In this document: positions 1 through 8,066 of the stretch, in pieces
Layout of the letters: every line of letters starts with the position of its first letter
Position numbering within the stretch: the stretch's first letter is position 1
Source of the DNA: Phaeovulum molybdatiresistens
GTDB lineage: Bacteria > Pseudomonadota > Alphaproteobacteria > Rhodobacterales > Rhodobacteraceae
Direction of reading: 5' to 3'
Length of the DNA: 64,000 nucleotides
Assembly (NCBI RefSeq): GCF_023544865.1
Contig: NZ_JAMJFX010000015.1
Span: forward strand, 1 to 64,000
Notes under the pieces: generated by a model
What the model saw: only the letters and a program-made list of their open reading frames with translations
What the model was told of the DNA's origin: nothing
The model's database searches: none
Translations under genes and position numbers: made by a program

Positions 1-101
1 GTTTTGTGCCCCCCCCCCCCCCGCCCCCCCTCGCCCCCCCAACATCCCGCGGGGGGGGGGGGGGCCCCCCCCCCCCCCCCCCCTTGCCGTTTGCGCCCGC
101 G
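1..101. other. Homopolymer C/G runs at window edge, no gene
   Basis: The first 83 bases are almost entirely runs of C and G: about 14 C at 9-22, 14 G at 51-64 and 19 C at 65-83. Nothing comparable occurs elsewhere in the window. It could be a real low-complexity end of a repeat element, but a sequencing or assembly artefact is more likely. No coding potential is credible here. Confidence 0.7.
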
Positions 102-150
102 CCGGGGGCTCTGCCCCCGGACCCCCGGAGTATTTCGGCCAAGAAGAAGC
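102..150. repeat. Dispersed 3'-end hairpin repeat, copy 1 (TATTT..AAGAAGAAGC arm)
   Basis: A perfect 8-bp GC stem with a TCT loop (102-120) is followed by the arm GTATTTCGGCCAAGAAG. It lies just beyond the stop of tadA. The same arm recurs near 10976, 20383, 29071 and 46866, always outside genes. Confidence 0.75.
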
Positions 151-155
151 GCCAC

Positions 156-608
156 TCAACGCCTTTCGGCGAAAAAGCTTTTCAGTAGCCGCTCGGCCTC
201 GGCAGCGCCAATGCCGTCATAGACCTCGGGGATATGGTGGCACTGAGGGTGGGAAAAGATGCGTGGCCCCTGCGCCACGCCACCGGATTTCGGATCTGAC
301 GCGCCATAATAGACGCGCGCGATGCGGGCGTTGGACAGCGCAGCGGCACACATCGGGCAGGGTTCCAGCGTGACGTAAAGGTCATGGCCCGGCAGCCGTT
401 CCGACCCCGCAGCGGCGCAGGCCGCGCGCAGGGCAAGGATTTCGGCATGGGCGGTGGGGTCGCACAATTCGCGTGTGCGGTTGCCGGCGCGGGCGACGAT
501 ATGGCCCCCCGGCGCGACGACGACCGCGCCCACCGGCACCTCGCCGCGCAGGCCGGCGGCGCGGGCCTCGGCCAGGGCTTCGTCCATGAAACTTGTGAAC
601 CTGCTCAT
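156..608 (-). CDS. tadA: tRNA-specific adenosine deaminase TadA
   Basis: Converts adenosine 34 to inosine in the anticodon of tRNA-Arg(ACG), which permits wobble decoding; cytoplasmic. The 150-residue protein has the cytidine/deoxycytidylate deaminase zinc site: HAE near residue 54 (zinc histidine and proton-shuttling glutamate) and PCPMC near residue 83 (two zinc cysteines). Length is normal for TadA. The start ATG at 608 is divergent from the rluB-like gene, with about 100 bases between them that must hold both promoters. Related nucleoside deaminases (guanine deaminase) share the fold, but the single-domain length and the PTAHAE context favour TadA. Confidence 0.92.
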   Translation of the reverse strand: MSRFTSFMDEALAEARAAGLRGEVPVGAVVVAPGGHIVARAGNRTRELCDPTAHAEILALRAACAAAGSERLPGHDLYVTLEPCPMCAAALSNARIARVYYGASDPKSGGVAQGPRIFSHPQCHHIPEVYDGIGAAEAERLLKSFFAERR

Positions 609-708
609 GGCCCTTCATGGGCGCAGAATGGCCCCTTGCGCAAGGTGCTTCCCCTCTGTCACGCTTCGCTGTAGAGAGGCGCCTTGCAATTCCCCGAAGG
701 ATGATCCG

Positions 709-2307
709 ATGGCCACCGAAGACAAAGCCCCCGCAACCGACCGCATCGCCAAGGTGATTGCGCGGTCCGGGGTGGCCTCGCGCCGCGATGCGGAGAAGAT
801 GATCCTTGCGGGGCGCGTTGCCGTCAATGGCAAGAAGATCGACAGCCCCGCGCTGGACGTGACGCCCGCCGACCGGGTCACAATCGATGGCAAGCCGATC
901 GACGCGCCGCAGGAAACGCGGGTCTGGTTGTATTACAAGCCGCTGGGCCTGGTGACGACCGAGAAGGACGAACAGGGCCGCCGGACGATCTTTGACGAAA
1001 TGCCCGAGGGGATGCCGCGGGTTCTGAACGTCGGGCGGCTGGACCTGAATTCGGAAGGGATTTTGCTGCTGACCAATGACGGCGGGCTGAAGCGGCGGCT
1101 GGAGCTGCCGGAAACCGGTTGGCTGCGCAAATACCGCGTCCGGGTGAACGGGCGTCCGAATGACGCGACCTTCGACCCGCTGCGCCGGGGCATCACCATC
1201 GAGGGTGAGGAATTCCAGCCGATGGAAATCACGCTGGACCGCCAGCAGGGTGCCAACGCCTGGCTGACCGTGGGCATCCGCGAGGGCCGCAACCGCGAGG
1301 TGCGCCGCGCGATGACCGAGGTGGGTCTGACGGTGAACCGGCTGATCCGGGTCAGCTATGGCCCGTTCCGCCTGAATGAGATGAAGCCCGGCGACGTGGT
1401 CGAGGTCAAGCGCCGCGTGCTGCGTGACCAGCTGGGCAGTCTTTTGACCGGGGAAGAAGCGGGCAGCAGGCCTGCCCGCCCCCCCCGCGACGCCGACGGC
1501 GGCCGCCCGCGGCGCGAAGGCGATCGCAAGCCTTTTGCCCGGCGTGAGGATGGGGATCGCAAACCCTTTGCCAAGCGCGAGGACGGGGACCGCAAACCCT
1601 ATCCCCGGCGTGAAGATGACGACCGCAAGCCCTTTGCCAAGCGCGAGGACGGGGATCGCAAACCCTATCCCCGGCGCGAAGATGGCGACCGCAAGCCTTT
1701 CGCCAAACGCGAGGACGGGGATCGCAAACCCTATGCCCGGCGTGAAGATGGCGACCGCAAGCCCTTTGCCAAGCGCGAGGACGGGGACCGGAAACCCTAT
1801 GCCCGGCGTGAAGATGGCGACCGCAAGCCTTTCGCCAAGCGTGACGACGGGGATCGTAAGCCCTATGCCCGGCGCGAGGATGGGGACCGCAAACCCTATG
1901 CCCGGCGTGAAGATGGCGACCGCAAGCCTTTCGCCAAGCGCGAGGACGGGGATCGTAAACCCTACCCCCGGCGCGAAGATGGCGACCGCAAGCCTTTCGC
2001 CAAGCGTGAAGATGGCGAACGCAAGCCGCGCTGGGGCGCCGCTGGCAGCAAGCCGCGTTCGGACGGCGATCAGCGTCCCGCGGACGGCGGCGATCGCGCG
2101 CGCGGGCCACGGCCTGCCGGGGCCGGACGATCGGCAGGCTACAAATCACATGGGGCCAAGCCTGATGCGGGGGCAAGATCCTCGGGCTACAAGTCCGAAG
2201 GCGGCGCGCGCGGGGGCAAGCCCGGCGCAAAACCGGGCGGGTTCCGCGCCGGCCCCAAGCCCGGCGGCCCGAAAGGTGGGCGCCCCAAGCCGGGCGGAAC
2301 ACGCTGA
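709..2307 (+). CDS. rluB: 23S rRNA pseudouridine synthase RluB-like with long repetitive basic tail
   Basis: Predicted to isomerise a uridine of 23S rRNA (RluB acts at U2605 in E. coli). The ATG at 709 is chosen because a GAAGG Shine-Dalgarno sits just upstream and the protein begins at the S4 domain; in-frame ATGs further upstream overlap tadA. An N-terminal S4 RNA-binding domain (residues about 10-60, RSGVASRRDAEKMI) is followed by the RsuA/RluB catalytic core with NVGRLDLNSEGILLLTNDG (catalytic Asp) and EGRNREVRRA. Residues about 265-440 are an 11-residue tandem repeat, then a Gly/Lys/Pro-rich end. The protein is 532 aa, roughly twice the catalytic core, because of this tail. RluB versus RluE/RluF is inferred. 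Confidence 0.9.
   Translation: MATEDKAPATDRIAKVIARSGVASRRDAEKMILAGRVAVNGKKIDSPALDVTPADRVTIDGKPIDAPQETRVWLYYKPLGLVTTEKDEQGRRTIFDEMPEGMPRVLNVGRLDLNSEGILLLTNDGGLKRRLELPETGWLRKYRVRVNGRPNDATFDPLRRGITIEGEEFQPMEITLDRQQGANAWLTVGIREGRNREVRRAMTEVGLTVNRLIRVSYGPFRLNEMKPGDVVEVKRRVLRDQLGSLLTGEEAGSRPARPPRDADGGRPRREGDRKPFARREDGDRKPFAKREDGDRKPYPRREDDDRKPFAKREDGDRKPYPRREDGDRKPFAKREDGDRKPYARREDGDRKPFAKREDGDRKPYARREDGDRKPFAKRDDGDRKPYARREDGDRKPYARREDGDRKPFAKREDGDRKPYPRREDGDRKPFAKREDGERKPRWGAAGSKPRSDGDQRPADGGDRARGPRPAGAGRSAGYKSHGAKPDAGARSSGYKSEGGARGGKPGAKPGGFRAGPKPGGPKGGRPKPGGTR
1513..2028 (+). repeat. 33-bp in-frame tandem repeat encoding DGDRKP(F/Y)(A/P)(K/R)RE
   Basis: About 15.5 copies of a 33-bp unit lie inside the rluB-like gene. 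Each encodes 11 residues, and two versions largely alternate: DGDRKPFAKRE and DGDRKPY(P/A)RRE. Synonymous differences between units show that the array is not a recent single duplication, while several neighbouring units remain almost identical. A variable copy number between strains would be expected. Confidence 0.95.
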
Positions 2308-2332
2308 TCCCATAGGCCGATTATCGCCAAGC

Positions 2333-2358
2333 CTGCGGGGGGTATCGCCCCGCGGCAG
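2333..2358 (+). terminator. Weak hairpin after the rluB-like gene
   Basis: GCGGGG and CCCCGC pair over a 7-base loop 26 bases after the stop codon. There is no U-tract, so terminator function is tentative. Confidence 0.3.
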
Positions 2359-2470
2359 CATATTGCCGCCGATGCCTCTGGCGGCGGGGCGGGATCGTGC
2401 CTATACAAAAGAACGTGCATATCCATAAGAAGTCGGGCATTTTTGGTCCGGCCAGAACGCCGGAGGGCAC

Positions 2471-2554
2471 ATGTCGCAAGCCACGGTCAGACGTGTCGCG
2501 TTTTATCTTCTTGTGGCGCTGACGCTTTCGGTCGCGCTGACCGGTGGCGTGTGA
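2471..2554 (+). CDS. 27-residue small membrane peptide at head of the xpaC-telA operon
   Basis: An ATG at 2471 is preceded at ideal distance by CGGAGGG. The frame encodes MSQATVRRVAFYLL followed by VALTLSVALTGGV and then TGA. It is a short basic head and one hydrophobic stretch of about 18 residues, as in single-span membrane microproteins or leader-type peptides. The stop is 8 bases before the xpaC ATG, so translation may be coupled. It is not similar to anything I recognise. The strong ribosome-binding site, the composition and the spacing support it; its function is unknown. It could instead be a regulatory upstream ORF. Confidence 0.5.
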   Translation: MSQATVRRVAFYLLVALTLSVALTGGV

Positions 2555-2562
2555 GGCGGGCC

Positions 2563-3504
2563 ATGGCGCAGCGATTTGGCGGCAGATACAGCCCCGACAC
2601 CGACCAGCGCCCCGGGCGCGAAAAACCGCCGCTGGCGGGGCGCGAATATGACCCGGCCGTGACGCCCGCCCGGCCGCGCCATCCCCATGAAAACCGCCCC
2701 TTGTGGGTGACGCTGGCGGCCACGCCGTTTTTGCTGGGGGCCTTTGGCGACGGGCCGGTGGCGCTGGCGCTGAACCTTGCGGCCTTCGCGGGGATCGCCG
2801 CATCGTCCTGGCTGACGCGCGAGGGGCTGCGGGCCCAGGCCGAATATGACGCCCGCCGCGTTGCCCGCCGCCCGGCCATTCCGCGCAAGGCCTTTGGCGC
2901 GGCGCTGTATGCAATCGCCCTGGGGGCGGGGGCCTGGCTGACCTCCGGGCTGGTGGGGGCGGCACTGATCGGGGCGGTGGGGGGCGTCGTCCATGCCTTC
3001 GCCTTCGGCCCCGACCCGCGCAAGGACAAGGGGATGGAGGGCATCGACCGGTTTCAGCAGGACCGCGTGGCCCGCATCATCGCCGAGGGCGAGAAATACC
3101 TGGACGGCATGCGCGAGGCCATCGCCCGCACCAAGGACCGGCGGCTGACCGCGCGGGTGGACATGTTCGCCGCCACCGCCCGCAGCCTGTTCGAAGCGGT
3201 CGAACAGGACCCCGCCGACCTGACGGCGGCGCGCAAATACATGGGCGTCTATCTGATGGGCGCGCGCGATGCCACGATCCGCTTTGCCGACCTTTGGGCG
3301 GCCACGCGCGATACCGGCGCGCGCGCCGATTACGAGGCGCTTTTGGCCGATCTGGAGGCCAATTTCACCGCCCGCACCCGCAGCCTGATCGAAAACGGGC
3401 GCGAGGGGCTGGATATCGAGATCGACGTGCTGCGCGAGCGTCTCGCGCGTGAAGGGGTGCGGCCCGATCCGCCGGCACCCCGCGACAGTGGAGAGCCGAG
3501 ATGA
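2563..3504 (+). CDS. xpaC: XpaC-like (5-bromo-4-chloroindolyl phosphate hydrolysis family) membrane protein
   Basis: A 313-residue protein. After a proline- and charge-rich N-terminus (1-45) there are two or three hydrophobic helices (about 48-70 and 105-145), then a long helical charged domain from about residue 155 (QQDRVARIIAEGEKYLDGMREAI) to the end. That layout matches the XpaC family, named for a Bacillus activity on X-phosphate but repeatedly found next to telA. The real biochemical role is not established, and I would not call it a phosphatase. Its stop overlaps the telA start (ATGA). The start at 2563 follows the 27-aa peptide by 8 bases; a longer in-frame start at 2443 has less support. 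Confidence 0.75.
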   Translation: MAQRFGGRYSPDTDQRPGREKPPLAGREYDPAVTPARPRHPHENRPLWVTLAATPFLLGAFGDGPVALALNLAAFAGIAASSWLTREGLRAQAEYDARRVARRPAIPRKAFGAALYAIALGAGAWLTSGLVGAALIGAVGGVVHAFAFGPDPRKDKGMEGIDRFQQDRVARIIAEGEKYLDGMREAIARTKDRRLTARVDMFAATARSLFEAVEQDPADLTAARKYMGVYLMGARDATIRFADLWAATRDTGARADYEALLADLEANFTARTRSLIENGREGLDIEIDVLRERLAREGVRPDPPAPRDSGEPR

Positions 3505-4685
3505 CCGAGACCATTCGTCAGAAAGCCGCCGCGGAACTGGCCGAGATTGAAAAGGTGACTGCCGCGATCCTGCCCGAACCGGGCACCGAGATTGTGCCGC
3601 TGGCCACCGCGCCCGCCCCCCAGGCGGAGGAAATCCGCCGCCGCATGGCCGAAATCGACCTGACCGACACCGGGTCCATCGTGAATTTCGGTGCCCGCGC
3701 GCAAGGCGAATTGCAGCAGATCAGCCAGGCGATGCTGGCGGATGTCAAGAACAAGGACGTGGGCCCCGCCGGCGACAGCCTGCGCAAGATCGTGACCACG
3801 ATCCGCGGCTTCTCGGTTTCCGAACTGGACGTGCGGCGCGAACGCAGTTGGTGGGAAAAACTGCTGGGCCGCACCGCGCCCTTCGCCAATTTCCTGGCCC
3901 GGTTCGAGGCTGTTCAGGGCCAGATCGACAAGGTCACCGACGATCTTCTGGGCCATGAACACAAGCTTCTGAAAGACATCAAGTCGCTGGACCTGCTGTA
4001 TGAAAAGACGCTGGATTTCTATGATGAACTTGCGCTTTACATTGCCGCAGGCGAGGAAAAGCTGGCCGAACTCGATACCACCACGATCCCCGCAAAAGAG
4101 GGCGAAGTGGCCGCCGCCGCCGAAAACGACCAGGTGATGAAGGCGCAGGAATTGCGCGACCTGCGCGGGGCGCGCGACGATCTGGAACGGCGCGTCCATG
4201 ACCTGAAGCTGACGCGCCAGGTGACCATGCAGTCGCTGCCCTCGATCCGGCTGGTGCAGGAAAACGACAAGTCGCTGGTGACCAAGATCAACTCGACCCT
4301 GGTCAACACGGTGCCGCTTTGGGAAACGCAGCTGGCACAGGCGGTGACGATCCAGCGCAGTTCCGAGGCCGCCAAGGCCGTGCGCGCGGCCAATGACCTG
4401 ACCAACGAATTGCTGACCGCGAATGCCAAGAACCTGCGCGAGGCCAACAAGATCGTGCGTGAGGAAATGGAACGCGGCGTCTTCGACATCGAGGCGGTCA
4501 AGACCGCCAATGCCGAACTGATCGCCACGATCGAGGACAGCCTGCGCATCGCGGATGAGGGCAAGCGCAAGCGCGCCGCCGCCGAGGAAGAGCTGAAGAA
4601 GATGGAGGCCGGGCTGCGCGACACGCTGGCGGCCGCCAGCGCGCGTGCCGACAAGACCGGCGCGATCATCGGCGGGTCCGTCTGA
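3501..4685 (+). CDS. telA: Toxic anion resistance protein, TelA/KlaA family
   Basis: A 394-residue soluble, almost wholly helical protein. The family signature region GDSLRKIVTTIRGFSVSELD and the segment ERSWWEKLLGRTAPFANFLARFEAVQGQIDKV (about 105-140) are typical of TelA/KlaA. TelA homologues were named for tellurite resistance on plasmid RK2, but most chromosomal copies are of unknown function and occur with XpaC. The ATG at 3501 has GGAGAG upstream and overlaps the xpaC stop by 4 bases; the next gene starts 2 bases after its stop. This is strong evidence for one operon. The substrate and partners are not visible from the sequence. Confidence 0.88.
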   Translation: MTETIRQKAAAELAEIEKVTAAILPEPGTEIVPLATAPAPQAEEIRRRMAEIDLTDTGSIVNFGARAQGELQQISQAMLADVKNKDVGPAGDSLRKIVTTIRGFSVSELDVRRERSWWEKLLGRTAPFANFLARFEAVQGQIDKVTDDLLGHEHKLLKDIKSLDLLYEKTLDFYDELALYIAAGEEKLAELDTTTIPAKEGEVAAAAENDQVMKAQELRDLRGARDDLERRVHDLKLTRQVTMQSLPSIRLVQENDKSLVTKINSTLVNTVPLWETQLAQAVTIQRSSEAAKAVRAANDLTNELLTANAKNLREANKIVREEMERGVFDIEAVKTANAELIATIEDSLRIADEGKRKRAAAEEELKKMEAGLRDTLAAASARADKTGAIIGGSV

Positions 4686-4687
4686 TC

Positions 4688-5674
4688 ATGCGCGCTGCCC
4701 GTCCCGTTCTGCCGCGGCCGATCGCCTCCCTGACACGGGCGGGCGGGGTGGCGTTGCTTGTGGCGGCGCTGGCGGGCTGTGACGGCGGGCTGCTGGCGCC
4801 GGGCGGTGCGCCCCGCAGCGCGCCGCGCCCCCTGCCCGTGCCGGACACGATCGCCCCGCCCGCACCTTCGGCCGAATCCGAAGGGATGCGTGCCTATTAC
4901 ACCCAGATCGCCGCCACGCTTGCCAGCCAGGGCCTGCTGCGCCAGGACATCGCCCCGCGCGATGCCCCCTTTGGCGCGCGCCAGCTGGTGAACAACTTCA
5001 TCCGCATCGCGCTTTATGACGAATATGCCACGCAAGGCGGCACGATCATTGCGCGCGAAAGCCCCAGCCGCCTGCGCCGCTGGGAGGCGCCGGTGCGCAT
5101 GTCGGTGGAATATGGCGCCTCGATCCCGCTGGATCAGCGCCGCAAGGACAGTGCCGACATTTCCGCCTTTGCCGGTCGCCTGGGCCGGGCCACGGGGCAT
5201 CCGGTGTCGGTCGTGCCGCAGGGCGGCAATTTCACGGTGCTTGTCGTGAACGAGGATGAACGCCGCGCCATCGGCCCGCGGCTGCGCGCGCTGGTGCCGG
5301 GGATCGACCCCGGATCTGTCCGCGCCGTCACCGACCTGTCCCCCGCCACCTTCTGCGTCGTCTTCGCGTTTTCCGAAGCTAAATCAGCTGGTTACAGCCG
5401 CGCGGTAGCGGTGATCCGGGGCGAACATCCCGATCTTTTGCGCCTGTCCTGCCTGCATGAGGAACTGGCCCAGGGCATGGGGCTGGCCAATGACAGCCCG
5501 CGCGCGCGCCCGTCAATCTTCAACGACGATGAGGAATTCGCGCTGCTGACCCGGCATGACGAACTTCTGCTGCGCATCCTTTACGACCCGCGCCTGCGCC
5601 CCGGCATGACCGAGGCCGAGGCGCGCCCCATCATCGAGACCATTACCGCCGAACTTCTGGGCGGCGAAAGCTGA
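4688..5674 (+). CDS. DUF2927 domain lipoprotein
   Basis: A 328-residue predicted lipoprotein. A basic N-terminus and hydrophobic core end in the lipobox LAGC (Cys near residue 30), followed by a proline-rich linker. The main domain, about residues 70-320, has the DUF2927 pattern, including LVNNFIRIALYDEY and SCLHEELAQGMGLANDS. The conserved HEELAQ resembles a metallopeptidase helix (HExxx), but proteolysis is not demonstrated for the family. The gene sits between telA and the SPFH gene with gaps of 2 and 11 bases. A periplasmic, membrane-tethered partner of the telA operon is a reasonable inference. Confidence 0.8.
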   Translation: MRAARPVLPRPIASLTRAGGVALLVAALAGCDGGLLAPGGAPRSAPRPLPVPDTIAPPAPSAESEGMRAYYTQIAATLASQGLLRQDIAPRDAPFGARQLVNNFIRIALYDEYATQGGTIIARESPSRLRRWEAPVRMSVEYGASIPLDQRRKDSADISAFAGRLGRATGHPVSVVPQGGNFTVLVVNEDERRAIGPRLRALVPGIDPGSVRAVTDLSPATFCVVFAFSEAKSAGYSRAVAVIRGEHPDLLRLSCLHEELAQGMGLANDSPRARPSIFNDDEEFALLTRHDELLLRILYDPRLRPGMTEAEARPIIETITAELLGGES

Positions 5675-5685
5675 GGGAGGGCCCC

Positions 5686-6807
5686 ATGGGCATTCTGGAT
5701 TTCCTGACCGGCGAATTCATCGACGTCATTCACTGGACCGACGACACCCGCGACACCATGGTCTGGCGGTTCGAGCGCGAAGGCCACGCGATCAAATACG
5801 GTGCCAAGCTGACCGTGCGCGAAGGCCAGGCGGCGGTCTTTGTGCATGAAGGCCAGCTGGCCGATGTCTTCGGCCCCGGCCTTTACATGCTGGAAACCAA
5901 CAACATGCCGGTGCTGACCACGCTGCAGCACTGGGACCACGGGTTCCGTTCCCCCTTCAAGTCGGAAATCTATTTCATCAACACGACCCGCTTCAACGAT
6001 CTGAAATGGGGCACGAAAAACCCGATCATCGCGCGCGACCCGGAATTCGGGCCTGTGCGCCTGCGCGCCTTTGGCACCTATTCGATGCGCGTAACGGACC
6101 CCGCACGCTTCATGGCTGAAATCGTGGGCACCGATGGCGAATTCACCGCCGATGAAATCAGTTTTCAGATCCGTAATGTCATCGTGCAGGAATTTTCCCG
6201 CGTGATCGCCGGATCGGGCATCCCGGTGCTGGATATGGCGGCCAACACCGCCGATCTGGGCAAGCTGGTCACCAAGGCGATCGAGCCGACAATCGCCGCC
6301 TACGGCCTGTCGATCCCGGAATTCTACATCGAAAACATCAGCCTGCCGGATGAGGTGGAAAAGGTCCTGGACAAGCGCACGTCGATGGGGATCGTGGGCG
6401 ATCTGCACCGCTACACCCAGTTCAGCGCGGCCGAGGCGCTGGCGCAGGGCGGGGCTGCGGGCGGCGCGATGGGCGCGGCCGTGGGGGCAGGTATCGGCAT
6501 GGGAATGGGTGCGGGCATGGGCGCGCAGATGACACAGCCCGGCCCCTGGGGGCAGGCCCCCGTTGCGGCCCCGCCGCCGCCCCCGCCGCCGGTCGTCGAA
6601 AAGGTCTGGCATCTGGCGGAACAGGGCCAGACCAAGGGCCCCTACGGGCGCGGCCATCTGGGCCGGATGGTGACCGAGGGCAGTTTCACCCGTGACACGC
6701 TGGTCTGGTCACCGGGGCAGGATGGCTGGATGCGCGCCGAAGAGATTGCGGAACTGGCGCAGCTGTTCACCATTGCCCCGCCCCCCCCACCCCCGCCCGT
6801 GGCCTGA
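5686..6807 (+). CDS. SPFH-domain protein with C-terminal GYF_2 domain
   Basis: A 373-residue protein of the SPFH 'virion core protein'/YdjI-like group. It begins MGILDFLTGEFIDVIHW and carries the SPFH core over residues about 30-220, then an Ala/Gly/Met-rich linker (about 250-285, GAGIGMGMGAGMGAQM), a polyproline stretch, and a GYF_2 module at about 305-355 (VWHLAEQGQTKGPYGRGHL through WSPGQDGW). GYF_2 domains bind proline-rich segments, and this protein has two polyproline runs of its own, one at the very C-terminus. GAGGGAGG at 5674-5681 gives a strong ribosome-binding site. Its pairing with a downstream zinc-ribbon membrane protein recalls Bacillus YdjI-YdjG, which act with PspA in envelope stress. 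Confidence 0.85.
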   Translation: MGILDFLTGEFIDVIHWTDDTRDTMVWRFEREGHAIKYGAKLTVREGQAAVFVHEGQLADVFGPGLYMLETNNMPVLTTLQHWDHGFRSPFKSEIYFINTTRFNDLKWGTKNPIIARDPEFGPVRLRAFGTYSMRVTDPARFMAEIVGTDGEFTADEISFQIRNVIVQEFSRVIAGSGIPVLDMAANTADLGKLVTKAIEPTIAAYGLSIPEFYIENISLPDEVEKVLDKRTSMGIVGDLHRYTQFSAAEALAQGGAAGGAMGAAVGAGIGMGMGAGMGAQMTQPGPWGQAPVAAPPPPPPPVVEKVWHLAEQGQTKGPYGRGHLGRMVTEGSFTRDTLVWSPGQDGWMRAEEIAELAQLFTIAPPPPPPPVA

Positions 6808-6819
6808 TCCGGGGGCGGA

Positions 6820-7917
6820 ATGGCGCGCAAGGACACCAACCATTACCCCTGCGAGGCATGCGGGGCGGATCTGCGGTTTGCCCCCGGCCAGACGCGGCTG
6901 GTCTGTGACCATTGCGGGCATGTGCAGGACATTCCCCCCGCCACCGGACGCGGCACCGCAACGCTACACGAGCTGGATCTTGACGCCGCGCTGCGGGCGG
7001 AACTGCCCGCGCTGGAGATGGAGGACCACCGAACCGTCTCTTGTCCGAATTGTGCAGCTATGATCGAGCTTTCAGGGGCGACCCATGCGGCGGAATGTCC
7101 GTATTGTGCAACCCCGGTCGTGGTCGATACCGGCACGCACCGACTGATCAAGCCGCAGGGTGTGGTGCCGTTTGTCCTCACCGAGGCGCAGGCGCGCGCC
7201 GCGCTGGGGCGCTGGTTGGGGCGGCTGTGGTTCGCGCCCTCGGGCGTGGCGAAATACGCCCGCCGGGGGCGAAAGATGACCGGCATCTACGCGCCCTTCT
7301 GGACCTTCGACGCCCAGACAAGATCGGCCTATCACGGCCAACGCGGCACCTATTACTATGAAACCCGGACCGTCACCGTTCGGGTGGACGGGCGCAATGA
7401 GCAGCGTCAGGAACAGGTCCGCCACATCCGCTGGAAATCGGTCGCGGGGCGCGTGGCACGGGCCTTTGACGATGTGCTGATCTATGCCGCGCGCTCGCTG
7501 CCGCCGCGCTATACCGATGCGCTGAAACCCTGGGACCTGACGGCGCTGGCCGCCTACAGGCCGGACTATCTGGCCGGGTTCGAGGCCGAGGGCTATACCG
7601 TCGATCTGCGTGAGGGGCATTATCTGGCGCGGGCGGAAATGGCGCATGTCATCGCATCCGACGTGCGGCGCGACATCGGCGGCGACGAACAGCGCATCGA
7701 CCGGATCGATACCGATTTTTCAGATGAGACCTTCAAGCACATCCTGCTGCCGGTCTGGACCGCGGCCTACCGCTATCGCGGGCGCAGCTATCGGTTCGTG
7801 GTGAACGGCCAGACCGGACGGGTGCAGGGCGATCGCCCCTGGTCGGCCTGGAAGATCGCCTTTGCGGTGCTGCTGGCGCTGATTCTGGCGGGGGTCGTGG
7901 CCTATTTCAACCGCTAG
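6820..7917 (+). CDS. Zinc-ribbon membrane-anchored protein (YdjG-like; often annotated TFIIB-type zinc finger)
   Basis: A 365-residue protein with two N-terminal zinc ribbons: CEACG...CDHCG (residues about 10-33) and CPNC...CPYC (about 73-94). A long mixed domain follows, with the APFWTFDAQTRSAYHGQRG segment (about 160-180), and a single C-terminal membrane helix (AFAVLLALILAGVVAYF) next to the end. The zinc-ribbon plus terminal-membrane-span layout and its place directly behind the SPFH gene (12-base gap) match the YdjG type partner of SPFH proteins. Not a helicase or a transcription factor, despite names often given to such ribbons. It is the last gene of the operon; a hairpin repeat follows. 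Confidence 0.75.
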   Translation: MARKDTNHYPCEACGADLRFAPGQTRLVCDHCGHVQDIPPATGRGTATLHELDLDAALRAELPALEMEDHRTVSCPNCAAMIELSGATHAAECPYCATPVVVDTGTHRLIKPQGVVPFVLTEAQARAALGRWLGRLWFAPSGVAKYARRGRKMTGIYAPFWTFDAQTRSAYHGQRGTYYYETRTVTVRVDGRNEQRQEQVRHIRWKSVAGRVARAFDDVLIYAARSLPPRYTDALKPWDLTALAAYRPDYLAGFEAEGYTVDLREGHYLARAEMAHVIASDVRRDIGGDEQRIDRIDTDFSDETFKHILLPVWTAAYRYRGRSYRFVVNGQTGRVQGDRPWSAWKIAFAVLLALILAGVVAYFNR

Positions 7918-7933
7918 TTCCGGGGTGGCCGCC

Positions 7934-7990
7934 GCGGGGGGCTGTCTGCCCCCCGCACCCCCCGAGGATATTTGGGCAAATCTGAAGGGA
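7934..7990. repeat. Dispersed 3'-end hairpin repeat, copy 2
   Basis: A perfect 9-bp stem GCGGGGGGC/GCCCCCCGC with loop TGTCT is followed by CCCCCGAGGATATTTGGGC. The same loop and arm recur after leuA at 35031. It lies after the last gene of the telA operon and may end its transcript. Confidence 0.75.
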
Positions 7991-8066
7991 CACGCGCGAT
8001 CCTGTTGCCCGACGCGACGGCTTGCGCTAGCCCCGGGGCGCAAGATCGCCGATTGGAGGATGCCAG

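Noticed and set aside
4..222. Proline-rich frames at the start of the window
   Set aside because: They translate homopolymer C runs and the end of tadA; not genes.
1513..2028. Regularly spaced short repeats resembling a CRISPR array
   Set aside because: The repeats are contiguous 33-bp in-frame units with no unique spacers, inside a coding sequence, and no cas genes are in the window.
1406..2302. Leftward frame with Cys/His/Arg-rich repeats that looks like a repeat protein
   Set aside because: It is the complement of the rluB-like tail repeats; the repeat pattern comes from the real gene on the forward strand.
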